From Microbaculum marinisediminis (GTDB lineage: Bacteria; Pseudomonadota; Alphaproteobacteria; Rhizobiales; Tepidamorphaceae), in contig NZ_JALIDZ010000010.1 of NCBI RefSeq assembly GCF_025397915.1, forward strand, positions 1-64,000: a DNA stretch of 64,000 nt, given 5' to 3'. Position 1 is the stretch's first letter, and each line of letters begins with the position of its first letter. Of this stretch, positions 37,222 to 48,880 are shown in pieces. A model generated the notes under the pieces. That model searched no databases. It saw only the letters and a list, made by a program, of their open reading frames with translations, and was not told the DNA's origin. Both the position numbers and the translations under genes were made by a program.

Positions 37222-38088
37222 ATGGGTGGCGCGGCAACAACGGCCAGCTACCGGTATTGCGAAGACCTGGTTCGCCGAGGCGACAAGGACCGCTTCCTGG
37301 CCAGCCTGTTCGCGCCGGAGGCCGAGCGCAGGCATCTCTTCGCCCTCTATGCCTTCAATCTCGAGGTCGCCCGCATCCGCGATGTCGTGAGCGACGCCCT
37401 GCCTGGCGAGATGCGCCTGCAGTGGTGGCGCGACGCGCTCGCCGGTTGCGGCCACGGCGAGGTGGGGCGGCATCCGGTCGCCGCCGCGCTGATTGAGACG
37501 GTCGAGACATGCGATCTCTCCCGCCAGCCGCTGCTCGACCTGATCGAGGCCAGGGCCTTCGATCTGTATGACGATCCGATGCCGTCCGTCGCCGATTTCG
37601 AGGCCTATTGCCGGGCCACCTCGTCGCAGCCTATGGCTCTGGCGACCGAGGTGCTCGGCGCGCGCGGCTGCAACTGGACGGCGACGATGGTGGATCATGG
37701 CGGCATCGCCTACGCGATAACCGGCCTGCTGCGGGCGATGCCCTTCCACGCGTCACGCGGACAGATCTTCCTTCCCGACGATGTGATGACCCGCCACGGC
37801 GCCCGGCGCGAGGACATCTTTTCCGGCACCGCGTCGCCCGAACTGTCCGCCGTGCGTGCCGAACTGCGTCAGCTCGCCTGGCAACATCTCGACCAGGCCG
37901 GCTACTGCATCGGGGAGATCTGCCGCCAGGCCGTCCCCGCCATTTTGCCGATCGCCCTGGTCCGGCCCTACCTGGAACGCATGGACCGGCCGGACTACAA
38001 GCCGTTCGAGGACAGGTGCGTCGTGCCGCAATGGCGCCGCCAGTGGATCCTCTGGAACGCGGCGCGCAAGGCCACCAAGGTCTGCTGA
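37222..38088 (+). CDS. Squalene/phytoene synthase-fold protein (NDUFAF6-like)
   Basis: The fold and the first Asp motif (IRDVVSD, about residue 53-58) are those of trans-prenyltransferases. The second Asp-rich motif, needed for catalysis, is lost: the region 166-180 reads ITGLLRAMPFHASRG where active enzymes have two Asp residues before GR. Mitochondrial NDUFAF6, a complex I assembly factor, shows the same change. Directly behind the NDUFAF3-like gene, it is probably an assembly factor and not a carotenoid or hopanoid enzyme. Confidence 0.8.
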   Translation: MGGAATTASYRYCEDLVRRGDKDRFLASLFAPEAERRHLFALYAFNLEVARIRDVVSDALPGEMRLQWWRDALAGCGHGEVGRHPVAAALIETVETCDLSRQPLLDLIEARAFDLYDDPMPSVADFEAYCRATSSQPMALATEVLGARGCNWTATMVDHGGIAYAITGLLRAMPFHASRGQIFLPDDVMTRHGARREDIFSGTASPELSAVRAELRQLAWQHLDQAGYCIGEICRQAVPAILPIALVRPYLERMDRPDYKPFEDRCVVPQWRRQWILWNAARKATKVC

Positions 38089-38093
38089 GCGGG

Positions 38094-39500
38094 CTACTCC
38101 GCCGCCTCCCGCAGCCCGATCCAGGCATCGATATCCGCGAGCGCGCGGGCCGACATCGCCCGTTTGCGCGCAACGGTCTTTTCCTTGCCGCGCAGGCGTT
38201 TGCCGGGCACCTTCGGTACGTCGATCGGCGGAAACAGGCCGAAATTGACGTTCATCGGCTGGAAACTGCGCTGAGCCCCGTCCTCGGACAGGTGGCCGCC
38301 GGTGATGTGGGCGATCAGGGCGCCGAGCGCCGTCGTCTGCGGTGGCGGGACGATCGTCAGCCCGCGCCGTTCGGCTGCCGCGAACCGCCCGGCGAGCAGG
38401 CCGATGGCCGCCGATTCCACATATCCCTCGACGCCGGTGATCTGGCCGGCGAAGCGCAGGCGCGGCATGGCCCGCAGGCGCAGCGTGCCGTCGAGCAGCT
38501 TCGGACTGTTCAGGAAGGTATTGCGGTGAAGGCCGCCAAGGCGGGCGAACTCGGCATTCTTTAGCCCCGGGATAGTCCGGAAGATCGCGGCTTGCGCCCC
38601 GTATTTCAGCTTCGTCTGGAAGCCGACCATGTTGTAGAGCGTGCCGAGCGCATTGTCCTGGCGCAACTGCACGATGGCATAGGACTTCACGTCAGGATCG
38701 TGCGGATTGGTGAGCCCCACCGGCTTCATCGGCCCGTGCCGCAGCGTTTCGCGGCCGCGCTCGGCCATCACCTCGATCGGCAGGCAGCCGTCGAAATAGG
38801 GCGTATCCTTTTCCCAGTCGCGGAATTCGGTCTTCTCGCCCGACAGAAGCGCGTCGACGAACGCCTCGTACTGGTCCTTGTCGAGCGGGCAGTTGATGTA
38901 GTCGGCCCCCGTGCCGCCGGGGCCGGCCTTGTCGTAGCGCGACTGGTACCAGGCCTTGGAGAAATCGATGGAGTCCTTGTGAACGATCGGCGCGATCGCG
39001 TCGAAGAAGGCGAGCGAATCCTCGTCCGTCGCCGTGCCGATCGCCTCCGACAAGGCGGGCGAGGTGAGGGGGCCGGTCGCCACCACCACGCTGTCCCAGT
39101 CCTGCGGCGGCAGGCCGGCGATTTCCTCGCGGCGGATCTCGATCAGCGGATGGGCCTCGAGCGCCGCCGTCACCGCGTCGGAAAAGCCGACGCGGTCGAC
39201 CGCGAGCGCGCCGCCGGCCGGCACCTGATGGGCGTCGCCGCACCGCATGATGATCGAGCCGCAGCGGCGCATCTCCGCGTGCAGGAGGCCGACCGCGTTG
39301 GTCTCGGCGTCGTCTGAGCGGAACGAGTTGGAGCAGACGAGCTCGGCGCAGCCCTGGCCGAGATGGGCCTCGGTCATGCGCACGGGCCGCATCTCGTGCA
39401 AAACGACCGGCACGCCGGCCTCGGCGATCTGCCAGGCGGCCTCGGACCCGGCGAGGCCCGCGCCGACGACATGGATGGGTGAGAGGGATGTGTCCGACAT
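38094..39500 (-). CDS. trmFO: Folate-dependent tRNA methyltransferase TrmFO
   Basis: The 468-residue flavoprotein methylates U54 in the T-loop of tRNA, using methylene-tetrahydrofolate and FAD. The FAD site is [18 protein letters not shown]; the catalytic Cys region is [28 protein letters not shown] and the end are typical. It is closely packed, tail to tail, with the NDUFAF6-like gene. Confidence 0.95.
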   Translation of the reverse strand: MSDTSLSPIHVVGAGLAGSEAAWQIAEAGVPVVLHEMRPVRMTEAHLGQGCAELVCSNSFRSDDAETNAVGLLHAEMRRCGSIIMRCGDAHQVPAGGALAVDRVGFSDAVTAALEAHPLIEIRREEIAGLPPQDWDSVVVATGPLTSPALSEAIGTATDEDSLAFFDAIAPIVHKDSIDFSKAWYQSRYDKAGPGGTGADYINCPLDKDQYEAFVDALLSGEKTEFRDWEKDTPYFDGCLPIEVMAERGRETLRHGPMKPVGLTNPHDPDVKSYAIVQLRQDNALGTLYNMVGFQTKLKYGAQAAIFRTIPGLKNAEFARLGGLHRNTFLNSPKLLDGTLRLRAMPRLRFAGQITGVEGYVESAAIGLLAGRFAAAERRGLTIVPPPQTTALGALIAHITGGHLSEDGAQRSFQPMNVNFGLFPPIDVPKVPGKRLRGKEKTVARKRAMSARALADIDAWIGLREAAE

Positions 39501-39639
39501 GGCCGCTACTTAGTCCGCGCGCGCGTCAAAGGCAAAGGGCATGTGCCCCTTTCAATGGCGGGGACGTCGCCCAATATAGTGTCTCAGGGACGAGGGCCTG
39601 CCGGGGCTGGGGTAGCAGCCTGTCAGGAGGCAGGGAGCC

Positions 39640-39774
39640 ATGAAGCTCACGAACGTCGCCTACAACGCCGAAAAATGGACTGGTCATACCGAAAAGGTCG
39701 ACAGGATCGTCCTGCTCGCCGTGCTGCTTGCCGGCGCGCTCGGCTTCGCGATCGTCGCCTATGTCGTTCTGTGA
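39640..39774 (+). CDS. Very small membrane protein (44 residues)
   Basis: A strong ribosome binding site (CAGGAGG) precedes the ATG at 39640. The product has a polar N-terminal half with EKWTGHTEKVDR and one helix, IVLLAVLLAGALGFAIVAYV. It lies in the gap between the trmFO and uvrA genes, both on the other strand. Possible small regulator or subunit; function unknown. Confidence 0.55.
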   Translation: MKLTNVAYNAEKWTGHTEKVDRIVLLAVLLAGALGFAIVAYVVL

Positions 39775-39853
39775 CCGGTAACACGGCACGAACATAGACC
39801 GTCGCTGGCGGGTAGCGCGCCTCAGCTACGAAAAAACGGCTGCGCGTGGCGCG

Positions 39854-42730
<2,877 letters not shown>

Positions 42731-42736
42731 GGTGCC

Positions 42737-43276
42737 TCAGGTCTCCGACGGTTCGGCGACATTTTCGTGTCCGGCCAGATAATCGGCGCGCGACAAGGCG
42801 TGGTAACGATGGAGGTGACCGGCGTGGATCCGGTCCTCAATATAGGGCAGGCCGAGCCGTTCAAGAACCCTTTGGGAGCGCGCGTTCTCAGGCAGCACCA
42901 CCGCGACGATGCGCGGCAGCCTCAGCGCCTGGAACCCGTAGTCGAGAACGGCGGCCGCCGCCTCGCGCGCATAACCCTTGCCCCAGGCCTCGGGAACGAG
43001 GTGATAGCCGATCTCGATTTCCTCGGTGCCGTCGAGCGGCTGCAGGATCGCGTTGCCGACGAACCGTCCGTCGTCGTGCCGGAAGGCGGCGAACCAGCCG
43101 AGCCCGCGCGGGCGTAGCGCGAGGCTGCGCGTCAGGACGCCCGCGACATCGCGCTCTGTGACACGTTCGGTCTGCCAGAACACGACCCGCCGGTCGCGCA
43201 GCAGAAGGCCGAGCAGGTCGGCTTCGTCGGCGCGATAGGGACGCAATACCAGTCTTTCGGTGCGGATTTCGGTCAT
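42737..43276 (-). CDS. GNAT family acetyltransferase, first gene of the uvrA operon
   Basis: A 179-residue protein with the RimJ/RimL-like pattern: [17 protein letters not shown] at the start, [20 protein letters not shown] (acetyl-CoA loop) and [14 protein letters not shown] near the end. It likely acetylates a small molecule or a protein N-terminus. The ATG at 43276 fits the family; a frame open to 43423 does not. It is read through into uvrA and is therefore probably induced by DNA damage. Confidence 0.85.
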   Translation of the reverse strand: MTEIRTERLVLRPYRADEADLLGLLLRDRRVVFWQTERVTERDVAGVLTRSLALRPRGLGWFAAFRHDDGRFVGNAILQPLDGTEEIEIGYHLVPEAWGKGYAREAAAAVLDYGFQALRLPRIVAVVLPENARSQRVLERLGLPYIEDRIHAGHLHRYHALSRADYLAGHENVAEPSET

Positions 43277-43321
43277 CGGCCGCCTTGAACCCGGAGAATC
43301 GCGGGATTGCGTTCGAAAAGA

Positions 43322-43336
43322 GAACAATATAGGAAC
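43322..43336. promoter_or_regulatory. LexA (SOS) box
   Basis: GAAC-N7-GAAC (GTTC-N7-GTTC on the other strand) is exactly the LexA-binding consensus of alphaproteobacteria. It is 46 bases upstream of the GNAT-uvrA start and also lies before ssb on the opposite strand. LexA bound here would repress until DNA damage. Confidence 0.8.
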
Positions 43337-43487
43337 ATGCTGTTCCGTCCAACAGGATATACGTAGCGCGGCGCCGCGTTGGACCTGCCCAACCGTCGCA
43401 GCACCTGTGGAAAACCGTCGCATGGGGCGACGGGCCGGGGCCGGGCGGATAGTGTCTGCGGCGAAAACCGAAACGAAAGGTCAGGTG

Positions 43488-43973
43488 ATGTCGGGAAGCG
43501 TCAACAAAGTCATCCTCGTCGGCAATCTCGGCGCCGATCCGGAAATCCGCCGCACCCAGGACGGCCGTCCGATTGCCAATCTGCGCGTCGCCACGACCGA
43601 GACCTGGCGGGACCGTAACAGCGGCGAGCGCCGGGAGCGCACCGAATGGCATCGCGTGGTGATCTTCAACGAAGGTCTCTGCAAGATCGCCGAGCAGTAT
43701 CTGCGCAAGGGCTCGAAGGTCTATATCGAAGGCCAGCTCCAGACCCGGAAGTGGCAGGACCAGTCGGGTCAGGACCGCTATTCGACCGAAGTCGTCCTGC
43801 AGGGCTTCAATTCGGCCCTGACGATGCTCGACGCCCGCGGCGGCGGTGGTGGTGGCGGCGGATCAGACTACGAATCGTCGGGTGGCGGCGGCGATTTCGG
43901 CTCCAGCGGCCCGATGCAGGGCGGCGGCGGCCGTGGCCCGTCCAGCGATATGGACGACGAAATTCCGTTCTAG
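43488..43973 (+). CDS. ssb: Single-stranded DNA-binding protein
   Basis: The 161-residue protein has the OB-fold ([56 protein letters not shown]), a Gly-rich linker with several GGGG runs, and the acidic tip MDDEIPF, which recruits repair proteins. It forms tetramers on ssDNA. Divergent to the uvrA operon with a shared LexA box. Confidence 0.97.
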   Translation: MSGSVNKVILVGNLGADPEIRRTQDGRPIANLRVATTETWRDRNSGERRERTEWHRVVIFNEGLCKIAEQYLRKGSKVYIEGQLQTRKWQDQSGQDRYSTEVVLQGFNSALTMLDARGGGGGGGGSDYESSGGGGDFGSSGPMQGGGGRGPSSDMDDEIPF

Positions 43974-44011
43974 ATTCGGATTTCCCCGAATCTACCCATG
44001 CTTTCAGCCCG

Positions 44012-44047
44012 AATGCCGCCGGAGTCGTTCACTCCGGCGGCATTTTT
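44012..44047 (+). terminator. Rho-independent terminator of ssb
   Basis: ATGCCGCCGGAGT and ACTCCGGCGGCAT form a perfect 13-bp stem with a 5-base loop, followed by T5. Confidence 0.92.
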
Positions 44048-44103
44048 GCGTTAATCTCTCCGCGTCTGCCCCTTGAGGGGCGCGCCGCCGATCACCACTT
44101 TTC

Positions 44104-44123
44104 ATATTCCAATTTCTGAATAT
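44104..44123. promoter_or_regulatory. ATTC-N8-GAAT operator (SqrR/BigR type) before the RND operon
   Basis: ATATTC (44104-44109) and GAATAT (44118-44123) form a perfect inverted repeat with an 8-base spacer. The core ATTC-N8-GAAT is the motif bound by SqrR, the persulfide-sensing ArsR-family repressor of Rhodobacter. It sits in an AT-rich stretch (TATATAGGTATAT follows) about 33 bases before the RND adaptor start, where a promoter is expected. The regulator gene is not in the window. Confidence 0.55.
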
Positions 44124-44155
44124 ATAGGTATATCTGCGACGCGGACCGGGGAGAA

Positions 44156-45190
44156 ATGGTCATGACGTTAGGCTGCAAGCCCATCACAGTTTCGAGTTTC
44201 CTTCTGGCGTCGGCCCTGGCGGGCGCCCTGGCCATGCCGTCGTCGCTGCTGCGCGCCGCCGAAAGCGAGTATGTCGTCGAGCCGCAAACGGTCGAAGATT
44301 TCAAGGCCGTCTTCGCGACGGTTCAGAGCGCAGACGTCGTGCCCGCCCGTGCCCGGATCGGCGGGACCGTCACCGAATTGACGGTGGGCGAGGGCGACGC
44401 GGTGACCGCCGGCCAGAAGATCGCGACCATCGTCGACGACAAGCTGGCGCTCCGTATCCAGGGGCTTGAGGCCAGCATTCGCGGCCTGCAGGCGGCGCTC
44501 TCCAACGCCGAGACCGAGCTCAAGCGCGGCACGGAACTGAAGGAGCGCGGAATCGTCGCCCAGGCGCGGCTCGACCAGCTGCAGACCGCCGCCGACGTCG
44601 CCCGCAACCAGCTCCAGACCGCGCAGGCCGAAAAGCTGATCGCAGAGCAGCAGATCGCCGAAGGCGCGGTCGAGGCGCCCGGCGCCGGCCGGGTCCTGGC
44701 CGTCCCCGTGACCATCGGTACCGTCGTTCTCCCCGGCGAGGCCATCGCCGAAATCGCGTCGGACCGCTATATCCTCCGTCTCAAGGTTCCGGAGCGCCAC
44801 GCCCGCCATATCGAGCTCGGCGACGAGATCCTGATCGGCAAGCGCGGGATGGGCGAGGCCGGCGGTGCCGTGGGGAAGGGCAAAATCGTCACCGTCTATC
44901 CGCGCCTGGAAGCTGGCAGCGTCGTCGCCGATGCCGAAGTCTCGGGGCTCGGCGGCTATTTCGTCGGCGAGCGCGCCCTGGTGCGGATCGCGGCGGGCGA
45001 ACGCGACACCTACGTCATCCCACAGAGCTTTGTCTTCAAGCGATACGGCCTCGACTACGTCCGGGTCTCCGCGCCCGACGGGACGCCGCTCGACGTGGTG
45101 GTACAGCTCGGGCAGACAGTCGCCGACGGCGAGCCGATGGTCGAGGTGCTCGGCGGCCTTAAGGCCGGCGACCGTCTGGTGCGCCCATGA
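44156..45190 (+). CDS. RND efflux periplasmic adaptor
   Basis: A 344-residue membrane fusion protein. After a signal (to about residue 34) come a biotinyl-lipoyl half (GGTVTELTVGEGDAVTAGQK), a coiled-coil hairpin with about 70 residues (LEASIRGLQAALSNAETELK to LQTAQAEKLIAEQQI) and the second lipoyl and barrel parts (VEAPGAGRVLAVPVTIGTVV). It joins the inner-membrane pump to an outer-membrane channel such as TolC. Its end overlaps the pump gene by four bases. Confidence 0.9.
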   Translation: MVMTLGCKPITVSSFLLASALAGALAMPSSLLRAAESEYVVEPQTVEDFKAVFATVQSADVVPARARIGGTVTELTVGEGDAVTAGQKIATIVDDKLALRIQGLEASIRGLQAALSNAETELKRGTELKERGIVAQARLDQLQTAADVARNQLQTAQAEKLIAEQQIAEGAVEAPGAGRVLAVPVTIGTVVLPGEAIAEIASDRYILRLKVPERHARHIELGDEILIGKRGMGEAGGAVGKGKIVTVYPRLEAGSVVADAEVSGLGGYFVGERALVRIAAGERDTYVIPQSFVFKRYGLDYVRVSAPDGTPLDVVVQLGQTVADGEPMVEVLGGLKAGDRLVRP

Positions 45191-48100
45191 AGCCCGGCAT
45201 CTCCGGCTCGCTGACGCGGGCCTTCATTTCTTCGCCGCTGACGCCGCTGCTGCTGATCTCCGCGCTGGCGCTCGGCCTGGTTGCGCTGGTCTCGCTGCCG
45301 CGCGAGGAAGAACCGCAGATCAGCGTTCCGCTGGTCGACATTCACGTCTCCGCCGACGGTCTGCAGGCCGATGATGCCGTCAAGCTCGTCACCGAGCCGC
45401 TCGAGACCATCGTCAAGGGCATCAACGGCGTCGAGCACGTCTATTCCCAGACCCAGGACGACCGCGTCACTGTCACCGCCCGTTTCTTCGTCGGCACCGA
45501 TCCCGATGACGCCATCCTGCGCGTGCACGAAAAGGTGCGCGCCAATATGGACCGCATCCCCATCGGCATTCCCGAGCCGCTGATCGTCGGTCGCGGCATC
45601 GACGACGTGGCCATCGTGGTCGTCACCCTGGCACCCAAGCCGGACGCGGCCGATCGCTGGACCGACAACGGCCTGTACTACATCGCCCGCGACCTGCTGG
45701 TCGAACTCGCCAAGGTCGAGGATGTCGGCCTGACCTATATCGTCGGCGGCCGCGACGACCAGATCCGCATCGAGCCGGATCCGGAGCGGATGGCGCTCTA
45801 CGGCATCACCCTGGAGCAGCTCATCGGCAAGGTGACCGAGGCAAACCGGTCGTTCCTCGCCGGCACCGTGCGCGACACCGACCGCAGCCTGCCGGTCGTT
45901 GCCGGCCAGACGCTTCAGGGCGTGCCGGATATCGGGCTCCTGGAGATGACCGCGCGCGACGGGCGCAAGGTCTATGTCGGCGATGTCGCCAATGTGGTGG
46001 TCGATGCCGCCCCCGAGGAACATCGCGTCTGGCACATGAGCCGCGGCGAGGACGGCGCGATGACGCCGGTTCCGGCCGTCTCCATCGCCATCTCCAAACG
46101 CGCCGGCGCCAATGCCGTGGTGATCGGCGAGCGGCTGGTCGAGCGCCTGGAGCTGATGCGCGACCGGCTGGTGCCGGAGGACCTCGACGTCCTGATCACC
46201 CGCGACTACGGCGAGACCGCCAACGAGAAGGCGAACGAGCTCCTGTTCCACCTGGGATTGGCGACCGTCTCCATCGTCGTGCTGGTCGCCTTCGCCATCG
46301 GCTGGCGCGAGGGTGTCGTCGTCCTGATCGTCATTCCGACGACGATCCTGCTGACGCTCTTCGCCTCCTATTTCATGGGCTACACGATCAACCGCGTCAG
46401 CCTGTTCGCGCTGATCTTCTCGATCGGCATTCTCGTCGACGACGCCATCGTCGTGATCGAGAACATAGCTCGGCACTGGGCGATGAAGGACGGGCGAAGC
46501 CGGCGCGAGGCGGCGATCGATGCCGTCGCGGAGGTCGGCAACCCGACCATCGTCGCGACCCTGACGGTCGTCGCGGCCCTCCTGCCGATGCTGTTCGTGT
46601 CGGGCCTGATGGGGCCGTACATGAGCCCGATCCCGGCGAATGCGTCCGCGGCGATGATCTTCTCCTTCTTCGTCGCCGTCATCGTCACGCCCTGGCTGAT
46701 GATGAAGATCGGCAAGGAGCATGGCGGCCACGGCGAGGGCGGGCATGTCGCCGAGCACGAAGCCGCTCACGGCGGCGTTCTCGGTCGGGCCTATGTCGCG
46801 GTCGCCAGGCCGCTTTTGAAGACGCGGTTCCGCGTCTGGACCTTCCTGCTCGTCGTCGGCGTCGCCACGATGGGCGCGATGTACCTGTTCTTCGACAAGA
46901 CCGTCACCGTGAAGCTGCTGCCCTTCGACAACAAGTCGGAGCTGCAGGTGGTCGTGGACCTGCCCGAAGGCGCGACGCTCGAGGACACCGACCGCGTGCT
47001 CACCAGGGCCACGGAAAAGCTGGCGGACCTGCCGGAGCTCGCCTCGATCCAGTCCTATGTGGGCACGTCGGCACCGTTCAACTTCAACGGCCTGGTGCGT
47101 CACTACTATCTGCGCAGCCTGCCGGAGAACGGCGACCTGCAGGTCAACCTGACGCCCAAGAGCGAGCGCGACCGCACCAGCCATGACATCGCCCTGGACG
47201 TTCGCCAGCGTCTTGCCGATCTGGAGGTGCCCGAGGGAACCGTGATCAAGGTCGTCGAGGTTCCGCCGGGTCCGCCGGTGTTGGCGACGCTGCTTGCCGA
47301 GATCTACGGTCCGGACGAAGAGACCCGGCGGGCGGTCGCCACCGAGATGCGCAAGATCTTCGAGGACGTGCCCTACATCGTCGACGTCGACGACAGCTTC
47401 GGCACGCCGGCGACGCGGCTGCACATCCGCATCGACCAGAACAACCTCGAATATCACGGCGTCTCCCAGAGCGACGTCTATAACGCCATTCGCTCCTATC
47501 TGACCGGCGTGCCGGTCGGCTACTCGCACCGTGGCGGCGGTCGCCATCCCATCGAGATCGCGGTGCGGCTGCCGAAGGAGGATCTGGCCGTCTCCCAGCG
47601 CACGCTGTCGACGCCGGTTCCCGCCAACGCCCTGCCGGGCAACCGCGGCGTCGTCGAGCTGGGCGATGTGGTGACGCTCAGCGAGGAAACCGCGTCCTAT
47701 CCGGTCTTCCGCCGCAACGGGCGCCCAGCCGAAATGATTCAGGCCGAGCTGGCGGGCGAGTACGAGGCGCCGATCTACGGCATGATCGCCGTCTCCGACG
47801 CGATCGAGGCCCACGACTGGGGCGACGTGCCCAAGCCGCAGATGCTGTTGCACGGACAGCCCGGCGACGAGAGCGTCGCCTCGCTGCTGTGGGACGGGGA
47901 GTGGGAAGTGACCTACGTCACCTTCCGCGACATGGGCGCCGCCTTCGCGGTCGCGATCCTCGGCATCTACTTCCTGGTCGTCGCCCAGTTCGGCTCGTTC
48001 CTGCTGCCGCTCGTCATCCTGACGCCGATCCCGCTCACGCTGATCGGCATCGTAATTGGTCACTGGCTGTTCGACGCGTCGTTCACGGCAACCTCGATGA

Positions 48101-48423
48101 TCGGTTTCATCGCGCTGGCCGGCATCATCGTGCGCAACTCGATCCTGCTGGTCGACTTCATCCGCCACGAGCGCAGTGCGGACAAGCCGCTCAGACGCAC
48201 GCTGCTCGACGCGGGCGCGATCCGCTTCAAGCCGATCCTTCTGACGGCGCTCGCCGCCATGATCGGCGCGGCGGTGATCCTGTTCGATCCGATCTTCCAG
48301 GGTCTCGCGATCTCGCTGCTGTTCGGCCTGCTGTCGTCGACGCTGCTGACGGTGCTGGTGATCCCGGCGATCTACATCGCGCTGCGCGACGACAAGCGGC
48401 CACTGGAGCCGTCGGCCCGCTGA
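45187..48423 (+). CDS. RND efflux permease with His-rich cytosolic loop
   Basis: A 1078-residue pump of the AcrB/MMPL-like HAE-type RND fold: 12 membrane helices, two large periplasmic loops and the proton-relay Asp pair in IGILVDDAIVVIENIARH. It starts by an ATGA overlap with the adaptor gene. Between helices 6 and 7 (about residues 512-533) is a loop with six His, GHGEGGHVAEHEAAHGG, which could bind a metal. The group to which it belongs is often linked with sulfur-stress genes; the substrate is unknown. Confidence 0.9.
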   Translation: MKPGISGSLTRAFISSPLTPLLLISALALGLVALVSLPREEEPQISVPLVDIHVSADGLQADDAVKLVTEPLETIVKGINGVEHVYSQTQDDRVTVTARFFVGTDPDDAILRVHEKVRANMDRIPIGIPEPLIVGRGIDDVAIVVVTLAPKPDAADRWTDNGLYYIARDLLVELAKVEDVGLTYIVGGRDDQIRIEPDPERMALYGITLEQLIGKVTEANRSFLAGTVRDTDRSLPVVAGQTLQGVPDIGLLEMTARDGRKVYVGDVANVVVDAAPEEHRVWHMSRGEDGAMTPVPAVSIAISKRAGANAVVIGERLVERLELMRDRLVPEDLDVLITRDYGETANEKANELLFHLGLATVSIVVLVAFAIGWREGVVVLIVIPTTILLTLFASYFMGYTINRVSLFALIFSIGILVDDAIVVIENIARHWAMKDGRSRREAAIDAVAEVGNPTIVATLTVVAALLPMLFVSGLMGPYMSPIPANASAAMIFSFFVAVIVTPWLMMKIGKEHGGHGEGGHVAEHEAAHGGVLGRAYVAVARPLLKTRFRVWTFLLVVGVATMGAMYLFFDKTVTVKLLPFDNKSELQVVVDLPEGATLEDTDRVLTRATEKLADLPELASIQSYVGTSAPFNFNGLVRHYYLRSLPENGDLQVNLTPKSERDRTSHDIALDVRQRLADLEVPEGTVIKVVEVPPGPPVLATLLAEIYGPDEETRRAVATEMRKIFEDVPYIVDVDDSFGTPATRLHIRIDQNNLEYHGVSQSDVYNAIRSYLTGVPVGYSHRGGGRHPIEIAVRLPKEDLAVSQRTLSTPVPANALPGNRGVVELGDVVTLSEETASYPVFRRNGRPAEMIQAELAGEYEAPIYGMIAVSDAIEAHDWGDVPKPQMLLHGQPGDESVASLLWDGEWEVTYVTFRDMGAAFAVAILGIYFLVVAQFGSFLLPLVILTPIPLTLIGIVIGHWLFDASFTATSMIGFIALAGIIVRNSILLVDFIRHERSADKPLRRTLLDAGAIRFKPILLTALAAMIGAAVILFDPIFQGLAISLLFGLLSSTLLTVLVIPAIYIALRDDKRPLEPSAR

Positions 48424-48502
48424 GTCTGCCGGCGCTAAACCTGCCGGACCGCTGACGCAGTTGTGACTGGCCGTCGGCGGTCCGATCCGCTCCACTGAGG
48501 CG

Positions 48503-48880
48503 ATGCGGATCTACGCACCTTTTTTGGCGATACTCGTCGCCGCCAGCGTGGCCGTGCCGCCGGCGTCGGCCGGCGAGGCGGATGTGGAGTCCGTCAAGGC
48601 GACGCGCCAGGAGGGCGGTGCCTGGCGTTTCGACGTCGCCGTGCGCCACGCCGACGCCGGCTGGGACCACTATGCCGATCGCTGGGACGTGGTCGCGCCG
48701 GACGGCACCGTTCTGGGCACGCGGACACTCCTGCATCCGCACGACGAAGAGCAGCCGTTCACGCGCTCGCTTACCGGCGTTTCGATCCCCGATGGCATCA
48801 CCGTGGTCACGGTCCGCGCGCACGATTCCGTTCACGGCTATGGCGGCGCCGAAGTGACGGTCGACCTGACCGCCGACTAG
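48503..48880 (+). CDS. Small exported protein, unknown function
   Basis: A signal peptide (cleaved near ASAGE, about residue 24) is followed by a compact beta-rich domain of 100 residues: FDVAVRHADAGWDHYADRWDV, LGTRTLLHPHDEEQPF, VTVRAHDSVHGYGGAEV. The pattern is frequent in alphaproteobacteria but has no known work. Its stop overlaps by four bases (CTAG) with the stop of the convergent cation transporter. Confidence 0.7.
   Translation: MRIYAPFLAILVAASVAVPPASAGEADVESVKATRQEGGAWRFDVAVRHADAGWDHYADRWDVVAPDGTVLGTRTLLHPHDEEQPFTRSLTGVSIPDGITVVTVRAHDSVHGYGGAEVTVDLTAD

Noticed and set aside
37222-38088. Carotenoid or hopanoid biosynthesis enzyme
   Set aside because: The second Asp-rich motif is lost and no crt or hpn genes are near; context points to complex I assembly.
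45055-48495. Minus-strand open frame of 1146 codons over the RND genes
   Set aside because: It is antisense to two clearly real genes, rich in Asp, Arg, Gln and His as expected from mirrored GC-rich codons, and has no domain.
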